NCBI GenBank assembly: GCA_963210315.1
Contig: OY723285.1
Coordinates: 1,054,001 to 1,118,000 of the forward strand
From: Rhynchopus euleeides
Lineage: Eukaryota; Euglenozoa; Diplonemea; Diplonemida; Diplonemidae
Reading direction: 5' to 3'
Length of the DNA: 64,000 bases
Shown here: positions 32,059 through 41,395 of the stretch, one piece after another
How the letters are laid out: each line of letters begins with the position of its first letter
Position numbering within the stretch: position 1 is the stretch's first letter
Notes under the pieces: model-generated
Databases searched by the model: none
The model's input: only the letters and a program-made list of their open reading frames with translations
What the model was told of the DNA's origin: nothing
Made by a program: the position numbers and the translations under genes

Positions 32059-32708
32059 CTGGGGGGGGGCTAAATAGAAGGGGGGGGTCAAATACAAGGG
32101 GGGGGGCCTATTAGAAGGGGGGGGGGGTCTGAAAATTCAAAATCCATAAAATTTTTCGCCGAATACAAGGGGGGGGGGGGCTTGTATTCGGCGGAAGCCG
32201 AATTTCAGCCAAATTTCAAATTTTCAGCCTGTTTTTCCAGTCATAACAGGCACCCCATGGTCAAAATGACCCCACTGCGGTCCGCACGGAATCCAAGCAT
32301 TCAAAGGAACGGGGTTTTGGACTCCAGTGTGGGGGTCATCGCAGGTTGCTGACTCCCGGGAATATCCTCCCATTATCAGGAGCAAAACCAGACCCACATT
32401 TCATGAGTGAAACTTGACACCTCCACCCACAAAATGACCCCACCACGATCCGCACGGATTCCGAATAGTGCAATGGAAGGCGAAAATCGCGATTCCACGA
32501 GGTCACCTGGGGCAAAATTCACCAAAATTTGGAAAATTCGGCTTCCGCCGAATACAAGCCCCCCCCCCCTTGTATTTGACCCCCCCCCTTCTATTTGGCC
32601 ACCCACTGCAAAAATTGCCTAAAATTTTGGGCCCTCGAAAACCCCCAAAAAAACTCGATCCTACGCCGAATACAAGGGGGGGGGGGGCTTCTATTTAGCC
32701 CCCCCCAG
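32059..32708. mobile_element. TA-flanked element (CTAAATAGAAG ends), copy 2
   Basis: Same ends as copy 1, flanked by TA at 32057-32058 and 32709-32710. It inserted exactly at the right terminus of the foldback element and is followed by a G run (about 15). The interior is largely the reverse complement of copy 1. Confidence 0.85.
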
Positions 32709-32710
32709 TA

Positions 32711-33060
32711 GGGGGGGGGGGGGGGAGCAGTGTCGCGTCGTAGAGATGCAAAATGGAACACTATCGACACATGTCACTCAACACGGGGGAATGGGGAGGG
32801 GAGAGGTTGTGGTGAAACGCACACACCTCGACCTGTGATGAGGTGAGATGTGGCTCTGCAATTACGGCACTACGCGTGCCGTAAACTCGAATGACCTGCT
32901 TTCTCCGTGTTCCATTTCCTCCTTCATTGCATGAGGCTACAAAAAAAAATGGCGTGTGTCACTGGTGCCCCTGACGACCCCATATTGCGTAGTTTGTGCG
33001 TAGTGAAAAAGGGGGGGGGGGGGGGTCTCATTTTTTGATTTACTCAGCCATTCTCTGTCT
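32711..33060. other. Intergenic DNA
   Basis: Starts with a G run, then unique sequence and a second G run at 33009-33025. Nothing else is recognised. Confidence 0.4.
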
Positions 33061-33683
33061 CTATGCCGGGACCCCAAACTCAAGGAGTTCTTGCTGTTCC
33101 GGGGTCAGTGAGGGTGCAGGCGCTTCAGGTGCTGCAGGTGCTGCAGGTTCTTCAGGTTCTTCAGGTTCTTCAGGTGCTGCAGCGCTGGCAGCCTTCGGTG
33201 CGGGTTTCGACGCAGTCTTTGCAGGTCTCTTTGGGGGTGCCCTTTGGCGCGGTGCCTGCTTCAGCTCGTCGGGTGGAAGCATCAACGCATCATTAAGCGG
33301 TGCCTGCTTCAGCTCCTCCGGGTGGAAGCGTCAACGCATCATTAAGGAAGAAGGAAGCACAGTTGCTACGCTTTTTTGCAGCTGCAGGAAACGACACCAT
33401 ACCCAACAACAATCCCCAGACCGTCGAGGGAGAGTGGGCGCCTGGATCCCGTGACACAGATCTCTAGTGCCGTTGTGATCCCCTCGGATAACGTCTCCTG
33501 GACGTTGTCAGCGGAGGTTGCCTGTGTGGCGGTGACCTCCGTATACCCCGCGGGATCCAGTGCCAGTAGCGCCTTCTTCAGCTTTTCGTCGACCCCTCGG
33601 CCGACGCTCTCCTTGATGTCAAGGGCCACCTTCAGGGTGGCACCTCGCAGCGCCCTGAAGGCTGTGATCGTATCATCATTCAC
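33061..33683 (-). CDS. Small gene pieces: folded N-terminal segment and Ala/Pro/Glu-rich tail
   Basis: The upstream segment (33683-33366) reads DTITAFRALRGATLKVALDI and on to CSCKKA and a stop. The downstream segment (33285-33061) reads MLPPDELKQAPRQRAPPKRP followed by PEEPEEPEEPAAP repeats and ends LLEFGVPA. A 51-bp direct duplication (about 33265-33350) joins them in non-coding frames, so the pair is either a two-exon gene or a gene split by that duplication. The basic then Ala/Pro/Glu-rich tail recalls the small gene at 25.6 kb. Function unknown. Confidence 0.35.
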
Positions 33684-33699
33684 AATCTCGAGGGTGTTC

Positions 33700-34013
33700 T
33701 ACGCGGCTCCTGGAACTCACTTCCTTCTCAGGTGTTTCTGGGCATGGGGCAACCTTGCCCAGGTGTTTCTGGAGTCCCGCCCCACATGTCGTGCGTTCTT
33801 TCGTACGGTGTATAGTGAGTTCTGGCAATAATTTTTTGCTCGGTCAGCGCAGTGCCTCCAGTCCTGTCTCAGTAGCCACACAGAAAGGGGGACCAAAAAA
33901 AACTGGGGGGGGACCAAAAAGCGAGACCCCCCCCCCAGATTGCGTAGTTTGTGCGTAGTGAAAAAGGGGTAAATCAGGGGCACCAGTGTGTGCCACCTTT
34001 TTTTTCATTGTGG
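33700..34013. other. Intergenic DNA
   Basis: It contains the CGTTCTTTCGTACGGTGTATA phrase (33788-33810) related to 27.2 kb, and G/C runs at 33905-33942. No gene. Confidence 0.4.
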
Positions 34014-34021
34014 AATTGGAG

Positions 34022-35202
34022 CAGGGTATAAGATAGACTTTTTTTCTGGCGCCGTTTTCCGGTTTTTCTGGTTTTGAAAATTTTTCGCGCGCGCCTTCGG
34101 CGCGCGCGACCCGCGCAAACCCTCCCAGAATCTGAGAGGGCCCGGTGCCTGCGCGCGTCCTGTCGTACTGAGGCTGCTTGGTGGGGCAGGCGCAGCAGCT
34201 GCTTTGAAAGTTTGGACTCTCGGTCAAAAAACCGGTCTGGTGCAATTTTCTTACGCAGGGGGGCGGAGCCCCAGCCGCCGGCGGCCACGGTAGTGAACAT
34301 CTGTTCCCTACTGTCTGGATTCGCTTGTAAGTAGGAAGGCTTCGCTGTATCGCAGCCCGGCCAGCAGGAGATCACTGGTCCTTGAGGGTTCAACCTTCAG
34401 GGTGGAGGAGGACGGGGGAGCGACCACTCGCGACAGGTGTGCGTTGTGGGTGAAGTGGGTGCACGACAGAATGGCCAAAGGGTCCACGAGATCTCTGCAC
34501 ACATTCCGTTATCGAGGAGATGGGCACCTAGCTGTGACGACAGGCAACAAACAAATCTCATCTGTTAGTTGCCCCCAATAGGCTTGGCGACCTTCAAGAC
34601 TGCTTGAAAGTCGTTCGTGTTCTCGTCTCAGCCCTCCAGACAAGCAGATCTGTCTCGATTTGGTGGGCTGTCGCCATGTATTCGATGGCACTGAGTGACG
34701 CTGCACAGAGGCAGACGACACGGTGAACTCCAGCGGAAGTTACCCTACCTCCGCTGGAGTACACCGTCACGTGACCGTGTGTCTCCCATGAGTCTCAACT
34801 AGCGGGAGTCTTAGCGTACATTAGCTGGACAATAGACTCCCGTCTCCAGTACAGACTGCAGTCTTAGACTCCCTCTTAGACATGGTGGCTGGAGTCCACC
34901 ATGTGCGCACCTTCAAAACAGAAGAGACCTGCATGACGAGGGCATCACCACCCACCGGGCCACCCGCTAGGTCCATTTTTTCTTCTCCGCTTCTCTGCCT
35001 TCTTTGGACTATTTGAGCTCTGTGCGGATCACGATGGGGTCACTTTCTAGTTTTTTATGGCGTTTTTTCTGACTGTTTTACTGTCCCAAAGTCACAAAAA
35101 AACCGCCAAAAATGAGACCGACCTTTTTTTTTTTTCCAGAAAACCGGGAACCGGGAAACCCTGGTTTTGAAAACCGGAAAACCAGACCTATCTTATCCCC
35201 TG
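34022..35202. mobile_element. hAT-like element, family III copy 2 (inverted)
   Basis: It is the reverse complement of 17742-18716 with the same ends. The flanks share ATTGGAG, seven of the expected eight bases. It contains about 210 bp absent from copy 1 (about 34642-34853), including a TCCAGCGGAAGTTACC...CCTCCGCTGGA inverted repeat, and a decayed hairpin module at 34256-34291. Confidence 0.85.
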
Positions 35203-35406
35203 ATTGGAGAAATGAACCCAGGGGGGGGGCCGTCCCTCTAAAGTGCACACAAGTGATCCGTCTAACTAACCCGCAAACCCGTTTGCGGGTTTGACGCCTC
35301 ACGATATAGGCTGTAACCTGGCACACTTTGACACAGAGGGAAGGCCCCCAGGGGGATGAATCCAGCAGGGTAATTGATATTTTTTTTGAACAAAAGAGCT
35401 CCAGTG

Positions 35407-35514
35407 GGGGCCCTCGCTACCAGGTGTGACTGAGTGAGAAGAAGTGAGCCACGGCCCACTTCCCCTCACTGACTGACGAGCTGTGACGGGCTGTGACTGG
35501 TAGCGAGGGCCCCC
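35407..35514. mobile_element. GGGGGCCCTCGCTACCAG MITE, copy 2
   Basis: A 108-bp element with 18-bp inverted ends and a CAGT target duplication on both sides. The interior reads GTGACTGAGTGAGAAGAAGT. It is the intact form of the unit interrupted at 12129-13713. Confidence 0.8.
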
Positions 35515-35559
35515 AGTTCAAACAAAAAAAAGTTAAAGAAAGGTTCAGCGATGCATGGC

Positions 35560-35892
35560 AGGGGCGCTGATTCCCCCTGAGGGTGGGATCGGGGGGTAGA
35601 GGTTCAAACCTCGTACCCACCCCTCACCCGGGAGACAGATGTGGGGCTGGGGGAGGGGTGGGGGAGCACAACGCAGCATTGCCGTTCGGAGTAACTTCTT
35701 TCGTTTGATGCGTTCGCTGCTGCCAGCTGCAACGAACCTACACAGACACACACACAGAGCGAGGCAATAATCCGTGCAGTGTTTCTCCCCCTCTTTAAAC
35801 GCGATCACCACACACACAGAGACACGGGGTGGGCTATGATCCGCGCAGGATCTCCCCACACAAAACATGGTCACCACACACACAGACACACG
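35560..35892. other. Short intergenic stretch with CA-rich repeats
   Basis: 35826-35892 (ATGATCCGCGCAGGATCTCC...CACACACAGACACACG) is repeated almost exactly at 36784-36843, so the retroelement fossil is bracketed by direct repeats of about 60 bp. The rest holds nothing recognised. Confidence 0.5.
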
Positions 35893-36771
35893 CTAGCTGC
35901 GGACCTCCAACCGAGGTTCACTCTCACATACGAGCATGTGAAGAGGGAATCCAACACAGATGCTGATGCCCTCAGTAACGCCGCGATGGACGAGGCTGAA
36001 AGGCTGGGGGCCTCACGGCAGCAGCTCCAGCAGGACCTCACGGTGTTCCAGAGCAGTATCCTGGGGAAGGCTGCCTCGCTGAAGGGGCTCTGCAGCATGG
36101 TGACGAAAGTAGGCACTGGGCCCTGGCATTGCGGCCATGCTGCCAACTCAACAGTCCTCACGGCGATCGGTGGATCTGTGGCGGCGGGCCTGTCGAGGAG
36201 GGCCCAGCTGAACCCTGCCACTGAGTCGGTGATGCGCAGCCTCCAAGCGCACCTGGCTGTGCCAGCCCCCAGCCGGACGGATACAGTGTTCCATGATCGC
36301 GGAATGGCGTGGGCCGCTACCTTCGCTCCGCAGCCGCACTACCCTGAGGGTTGGCAGCAATCGGCCCAGCAGTGGGCGGCGCGTGGTCGGCAGGCCAACA
36401 GCCGGGTAGGGCGCCCATGGGAGCGGAGGGGCGCTGCCCCCCGAACTGCTCCCCCTGGTGCCAGGAGGAACGCAAAGGTGCTTGCCTGCAAGTTGCATTG
36501 GAAGCCCCGTTGCTCGGCATGCCAGAAGCGGCGCCTCCCGGAGGAGGTGTGCTGCCGCAACCACCACAAGGAGGGGGACGGGCTCCCGGTCACTATGGGC
36601 TTCTGCAAACGCCACAGCATGGACCGATGCGGTGACTGCTACAGCGATGGCAAAACACTACCACATTGCTGCCAAGCACACCACGCCGGCTATGCTGCAC
36701 GCCCTCCTCCCCGGAGTGGCACTGAGTTGGCCCCACACTCTAACCCGAGTGGGGCCTCCGCTGTGACGTAG
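35893..36771 (+). mobile_element. RNase-H-bearing retroelement fossil (3' part)
   Basis: The frame opens with the closing motif of an RNase H domain (EHVKRESNTDADALSNAAMD), continues as a helical linker, and ends in a Cys/His-rich region (CSACQKRRLPEEVCC ... DRCGDCYSDGK). This is the 3' portion of a reverse-transcribing element; upstream domains are absent. The RNase H type is closest to those of non-LTR elements, but an LTR relative is not excluded. It looks incomplete, and age cannot be judged from one copy. Confidence 0.6.
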
Positions 36772-36949
36772 AAATGGGCGGGGGTGGGCAATGATCCGCG
36801 CAGGATCTCCCCACACAAAACGTGGTCACCACACACAGACACACGGGTGGGCAGGGAGGGGTAGGAAGAGGAAGGGAGGAAGGGGGGGGGGGGGGGTAGG
36901 GGGGGTCAAACACGGTGCGCTAGTGTTGGCAACCACTAGTGGAGTCGAC

Positions 36950-37060
36950 AACTGAAACCTCGACAACTGACTGGGTTGTTGACGACAAGTGCCAGTTGTC
37001 GACTCGACAACTGGCACTTGTCGAGTCGACAACTGGCACTTGTCGACTCGACAACTCTAT
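36950..37060. repeat. Left subterminal GTCGA palindrome array
   Basis: Six or more GTCGA(C/G)TCGAC-type palindromes spaced by TGGCACTT. The right-hand array (39712-39803) is its mirror, with TGGCAGTT spacers. The spacing of about 22 bp is roughly two DNA turns, which suits cooperative binding. Confidence 0.7.
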
Positions 37061-37296
37061 ACACTGTACTGCAGGAAGAACGCCCAAGTATGAAGGGGAA
37101 AACGCACAGTTGGGTGTGTGCTTGGGATATGAGGTGTGGTGGCATATCAGCGCTGGACTTTGTTGCGAATTTCCTTGTGCCGTTTCTCCCTCCCACAACC
37201 CACATCACCAGGGTCTTGCAAGCCCTGACCAGATTACCTCCATTGTTGAATAGATACACACACGCCAACAGACACACACACACACAGCTATCAATC

Positions 37297-38319
37297 ATGC
37301 CTGCCTCTGCCAAAACCACGGCGAAGAGAAGCAGAACGGAGGAAACCGCCCCGAGCTCGGCCCCCCCGACGAAGCAGCCCGCCACTCAGCCGGGCTTTAT
37401 TCAACTTTTTGTTGAATACTACGTCGAGCCGGAGGAGGGGGGGCGGCTGTCGAACACAGCCCTGAAGGCACTGATCGGGAAGATCACGGGCAAGCCCATA
37501 AAGGGCAACGACGGGACCGTGAGCGCGGCGATGGGGGCCAGGTACAAGGAGTACCAGGGGGGGACGGTGTCGGAGAAGTCGGCGAAGGAGGCGCAGCTGG
37601 AGAGGTACTCCATCCGCACCAAGGGGGGGACGGATACGGAGTTCATTGGTGTGAGGATCACACCATCTCCATCAGCCTCCGCCAAGTCCAAGGCGAAACT
37701 GGAGCAGATGCAGAAGCTGCACCCGCACGCCGCCCTCACCTCGGGCGTAAAGATGTCCCGGCTCTACGCCGCAGAGGTGAAGCTGGCTGCCCCCCAGAAG
37801 ACGAAGGCATCCTCGAAGGCAGACAAGATCTTTCCTCAATACTCAGGAAGGAAGAGAGACGTGTCGTCGTTGCAGGGAGCAGCCAACACCTTTGCTCCAA
37901 GAACCGTCGGGGGATTCTACGAGTTCATCGTGGAATCTGGGCTGTCGACGGTACAGAAGGTGACCCAGAATGGGCACATTCTGCGCCTCACCCTGCGGAG
38001 GCTGCGCGCAACGCAGGACTTGGAGGCGAAGGAGTACGAGGTGGACCTGCACATCCCCTCCAAGTACCTGCTGGACCCGGGTCACGCTGCGCAGGTCAAG
38101 GACCGTGAGGGGATCGTCGTTGTGAGGCAGCTGCTGGTGGATTCTGGCGGCGAACAGTCGATACAGGCAACGACTGACACCGGCAAGTTTACAGACTTGC
38201 TGGATGGCGACGAAGATGAAGAAGAGGAACTGGACGATGAGGCAAGTGAGACTGCCCCCCCACCTAGCCCAAGCCAATCTAACTCAGGCCCAACGCAGGT
38301 GGATGTGGATGACATTTGA
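37297..38319 (+). CDS. Element protein 1: basic N-terminus, acidic tail, unknown core
   Basis: 340 residues from the ATG at 37297, preferred over in-frame upstream codons because those lie in the inverted repeat. The N-terminus has a nuclear-signal-like stretch (KTTAKRSRTEE). The core has two conserved-looking segments, FIQLFVEYYVEPEEGGRLSN (about 30-50) and GGFYEFIVESGLSTVQKVTQ (about 205-225), the latter followed by a possible beta-rich unit. The tail is strongly acidic (DGDEDEEEELDDE) and ends in a Ser/Pro stretch. Possible role: DNA-binding or accessory factor acting on the terminal palindromes, by analogy with two-protein CACTA elements. No homology is recognised. Confidence 0.75.
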   Translation: MPASAKTTAKRSRTEETAPSSAPPTKQPATQPGFIQLFVEYYVEPEEGGRLSNTALKALIGKITGKPIKGNDGTVSAAMGARYKEYQGGTVSEKSAKEAQLERYSIRTKGGTDTEFIGVRITPSPSASAKSKAKLEQMQKLHPHAALTSGVKMSRLYAAEVKLAAPQKTKASSKADKIFPQYSGRKRDVSSLQGAANTFAPRTVGGFYEFIVESGLSTVQKVTQNGHILRLTLRRLRATQDLEAKEYEVDLHIPSKYLLDPGHAAQVKDREGIVVVRQLLVDSGGEQSIQATTDTGKFTDLLDGDEDEEEELDDEASETAPPPSPSQSNSGPTQVDVDDI

Positions 38320-38472
38320 TGATCCAGTGTGAGTGTGGAAGCGTCAACGTATATGAAAGCAAACGGAAGAAAAGGTGCAGAACGATCGCAGTGACACTTT
38401 CCCTTTTTTGGTTATCACTCTTGACGTCATCCTCCCCCCGCCGGTTCCTCAGGCATAGCCTTTTTTGTTGGG

Positions 38473-39580
38473 ATGCACACACACACCACAGGAGAGCCGG
38501 GTGGGAATGGTTCCGAAGAGACAATGCAAGATGAAATGTCCTTGATGGCTGAGGGTATTCGCAGGTCACGATTTGTGGCAGGGACGTCCATCCGGAAGTG
38601 CGGTGAAATCTCGAAATGCATTCGAGAGACGTTTCGGGAGCACGGGAAGGCGCCTGAGAGGCACGGGCTCTCCCCGGCGACGGTGAGGAAGCATGAAGAG
38701 CACCTCCAGAGAGTGGTCGAGGCAAGGAGGGGTAGTTTGCTCAAAACTCTCGAGCACATTGTCGAAACACACCTGCATCGCATCGACATGGAACACCCTC
38801 GTGTTGTCCTGACTGCTGATGGCTATAACCCGGGCAGCAGGGACCTCACAGCCAGGATCCGCTTAGCTGCAGGTATTGCTCTAAGCTTTGGAAGCTGGCA
38901 ACGGTCGAAGCAAGATCTACTCAGCCTGTGCCTCGGAAAGGACTATGGAGCGCGACCTCATTCTTTTCGAGATCCAACAACTTCAAAGTTGGGGCGAGAA
39001 TGGGCTTTGGGGGGGTTCAGGACATACTCCGAAGTTAATGACCGCCGTTGGGGCATTCAATGTGTGTTCATGTGTTGTTGCGGGCAGCTGGGAAAAGGCA
39101 ACAGGATCTCTCTACCGAAGACTTGAGTCTGCTGGGCTGGCGGACCACGTCAAAGAGAGAGGTCAGAGCGGGTGTGTCTTTTGGATTGATCCGAAAAAAC
39201 CACCGAAAACCATACTGAACGTGTGTGTGTGTGGCAAGGAACCTTGGGGTGTGCCTCCCACCCCTACTCAAGAAGAAACCCAGTCTCTCCCGGAGGAGGT
39301 TCATGAATTTCGATGCATTATTTGTGACTACTCCTCAGCAAAGAAAACGTCTCTGTTTGCACACTACGATGCAAAGCACAGACCAGGGAGCAATGTCCCT
39401 TGCTCGTCATGCACAATCGAATGCAAAATATGTCACACAACAATAAGATTGAAGGGACAAAGCCAGCACTACCTGGCCCACCACCCCCGCTCTCTCACAA
39501 CAAAACGTTGCTTACTTTGCTTTGAGACCTTCCGTAGTGTCCGTGAACGCGATCTCCACATGAAGACTGACCATCCTTGA
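38473..39580 (+). CDS. Element protein 2: triple C2H2 zinc-finger protein, probable 52-nt intron
   Basis: Exon 1 (38473-38872) and exon 2 (38925-39580) lie in different frames; a GT...AG intron at 38873-38924 (GTATTG ... TACTCAG) joins them in phase for about 351 residues. Exon 1 encodes a charged helical region (SPATVRKHEEHLQRVVEARR) and the segment MEHPRVVLTADGYNPGSRDL. Exon 2 ends in three C2H2 fingers: CIICDYSS...H-x4-H, CKICHTTI...H-x3/4-H and CLLCFETF...H-x4-H, the last four residues before the stop being TDHP. The gene ends right at the start of the right inverted repeat. Likely a DNA-binding protein of the element; a catalytic core is not evident. Confidence 0.65.
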
Positions 39581-40454
39581 GAAGGGGACAAGGAAATTCG
39601 CAACAAAGTCCAGCGCTGATATGCCACCACACCTCATATCCCAAGCACACACCCAACTGTGCGTTTTTCCCTTCATATTTGGGCGTTCTTCCTGCAGTAC
39701 AGTGTATAGAGTTGTCGAGTCGACAACTGCCAGTTGTCGACTCGACAAGTGCCAGTTGTCGAGTCGACAACTGGCAGTTGTCGAGTTTGAGGTTGTCGAC
39801 TCCACTAGTTGAGGTCACTCGTAACTACCAAACTAGTGCACCGTGAATGGGGGTGACAAACACGATTTTTCAAAAAACCGGCGCAGAGGCCCCAAAGCCC
39901 CCGTAAACCCTCCAAACCCCCCCAGATCGGTCCGGAAACCCATCGAACCCCACTTTTCCACCATTCCGGGCACCTCAGGTGCCCGAATTGGGGTACCTAA
40001 ATTTTGTGCCACCGTTTGGTACCGTACAGTGCCACTGTGTGGGAGGTTGGAAAAGAAAATGCCCCAACACACCACATCTGAGGGTTGCAATGCATGTTGC
40101 TTGCCAACCACGTCATCCGGTGGGTGTCAGGCGCTATGTAGGTGGCATTAGCCAGGTCTTCGATGTGTTCTGGCTTGCATATATACCTCCCTGCCTGCGG
40201 CACAGGCACTGCCTTTGTCCCCCACACCAGCCACAGAGAGCGTATTGTACTCGGTCCACGGTTGCTGATTCATTGTGATGCGTTGTATCCTCGAGTGAAC
40301 GTCACACACTAGTGGCACCACCACCCGCCATCCGAGAGCTGTATTGACTTTGCGCGCTTCCGTTGTATTCACCTCGCCACGCATATTGCACCGTTCAGTA
40401 CCAGTGCTCTTGGGCCAGGCAAAGTAGACCGCAGCAACTACCAATTCTGGCACA

Positions 40455-40811
40455 ATGGGTACCACGACAGCGCACTTCATGTGTTCCCGGAATGTACAGC
40501 TCGTGTTGCAACAGTCGTTGTCAACACATCCCGGTTGTGGAGCACTGCTGCACAGGAATCACACGACCATCTGGACTGTTCCGTACCTACAGGCAGCCTC
40601 CCGGTGCATGGTGGCAGGGAGGTATATATACAAGCCAGAACACATCGAAGACCTGGCTAATGCCACCTACATAGCGCCTGACACCCACCGGATGACGTGG
40701 TTGGCAAGCAACATGCATTGCAACCCTCAGATGTGGTGTGTTGGGGCATTTTCTTTTCCAACCTCCCACACAGTGGCACTGTACGGTACCAAACGGTGGC
40801 ACAAAATTTAG
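40455..40811 (+). CDS. 118-residue open frame in the foldback element
   Basis: It starts in the spacer and runs into the right arm (MGTTTAHFMCSRNVQLVLQQ ... YGTKRWHKI, stop at 40811). The arm-encoded part is also encoded, mirror-image, in the left arm (minus strand, 39997-40227), so it may be kept as coding or merely repeated. Spacer sequence on the minus strand (40148-40480) also reads protein-like. No family is recognised. Confidence 0.3.
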   Translation: MGTTTAHFMCSRNVQLVLQQSLSTHPGCGALLHRNHTTIWTVPYLQAASRCMVAGRYIYKPEHIEDLANATYIAPDTHRMTWLASNMHCNPQMWCVGAFSFPTSHTVALYGTKRWHKI

Positions 40812-40982
40812 GTACCCCAATTCGGGCACCTGAGGTGCCCGGAATGGTGGAAAAGTGGGGTTCGATGGGTTTCCGGACCGATCTGGGGGGGTTTGGAGGG
40901 TTTACGGGGGCTTTGGGGCCTCTGCGCCGGTTTTTTGAAAAATCGTGTTTGTCCACGTAAAAGGGTGGCATTTGACCCCCCC

Positions 40983-41213
40983 TAGGGGGGGGGGGGGGGG
41001 CAGCAGCAGATATCCCCCCCACCCCCAAGGCAATGCACGACATAGAGCAAACAGAGAAAGTACGGAGATCACTAACGGGAGCTGCGACATTGACACGCGA
41101 GCACCGCTGCCACATTGAGGCAGGGGACTCAGAGGGCTTGCCCCTCAGGCCTGCCATCAAGTTGAAACCAGCAGCGGGGGGGTGGGTGGGTGCACGACGC
41201 GCTGGCACGGGCT
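40983..41213. other. G run and short unique DNA
   Basis: TA then 16 G (40985-41000), followed by unique sequence without a gene. Confidence 0.4.
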
Positions 41214-41395
41214 GAACCGGTTCTGGAACCGGTTCGGCGGAACCGGTTCACCGGCGAACCGGTTCGGTGGAACCGGTTCCAGAACCGGTTCGGACGAACC
41301 GGTTCACCGGTGAACCGGTTCCGCCGAACCGGTTCACCGGTAAACCGGTTCCGCCGGTGAACCGGTTCCAGAACCGACATTTGCGAACCGGGCAA
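41214..41395. repeat. AACCGGTT palindrome array 1
   Basis: About 13 AACCGGTT octamers at irregular spacing, with the links TCCAG, TCACCGG, TCGGCGG and TCCGCCG. It gives pseudo-peptides such as EPVPEPV and NRFTGEPV on the two strands, but codon-independent drift of the links argues against coding. Confidence 0.85.

Larger units (their letters stand above)
36911..39845. mobile_element. CACTA-like (CACGGTG-ended) two-gene element
   Basis: The termini are CACGGTGCGCTAG and its near complement, with AA duplicated on each side (36909-36910, 39846-39847). Inverted repeats extend about 270 bp (36911-37185 against 39577-39845) and include arrays of GTTGTCGACTCGACAAC-type palindromes, probable protein-binding sites. 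Two plus-strand genes lie between. No DDE transposase or tyrosine recombinase is seen, so the element either depends on a partner or uses an enzyme I do not recognise. The ends resemble the 12160-13567 element. Confidence 0.85.
36899..40982. mobile_element. Foldback element with GGGGGGGTCAAATG ends, split by a CACGGTG element
   Basis: Ends GGGGGGGTCAAA (36899-36910) and TTTGACCCCCCC (40971-40982) are each bounded outside by TA and a G run of about 16. Inside, near-identical inverted arms of about 345 bp lie at 39855-40199 and 40612-40957, around a 410-bp spacer. The left end is interrupted by the element at 36911-39845. The intact right end supplies the uninserted target GTCAAATG. Confidence 0.8.

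Noticed and set aside
35570-35640. GTTCAAACC box-B-like sequence suggesting a tRNA or SINE head
   Set aside because: No cloverleaf can be drawn and no A box at the right distance.
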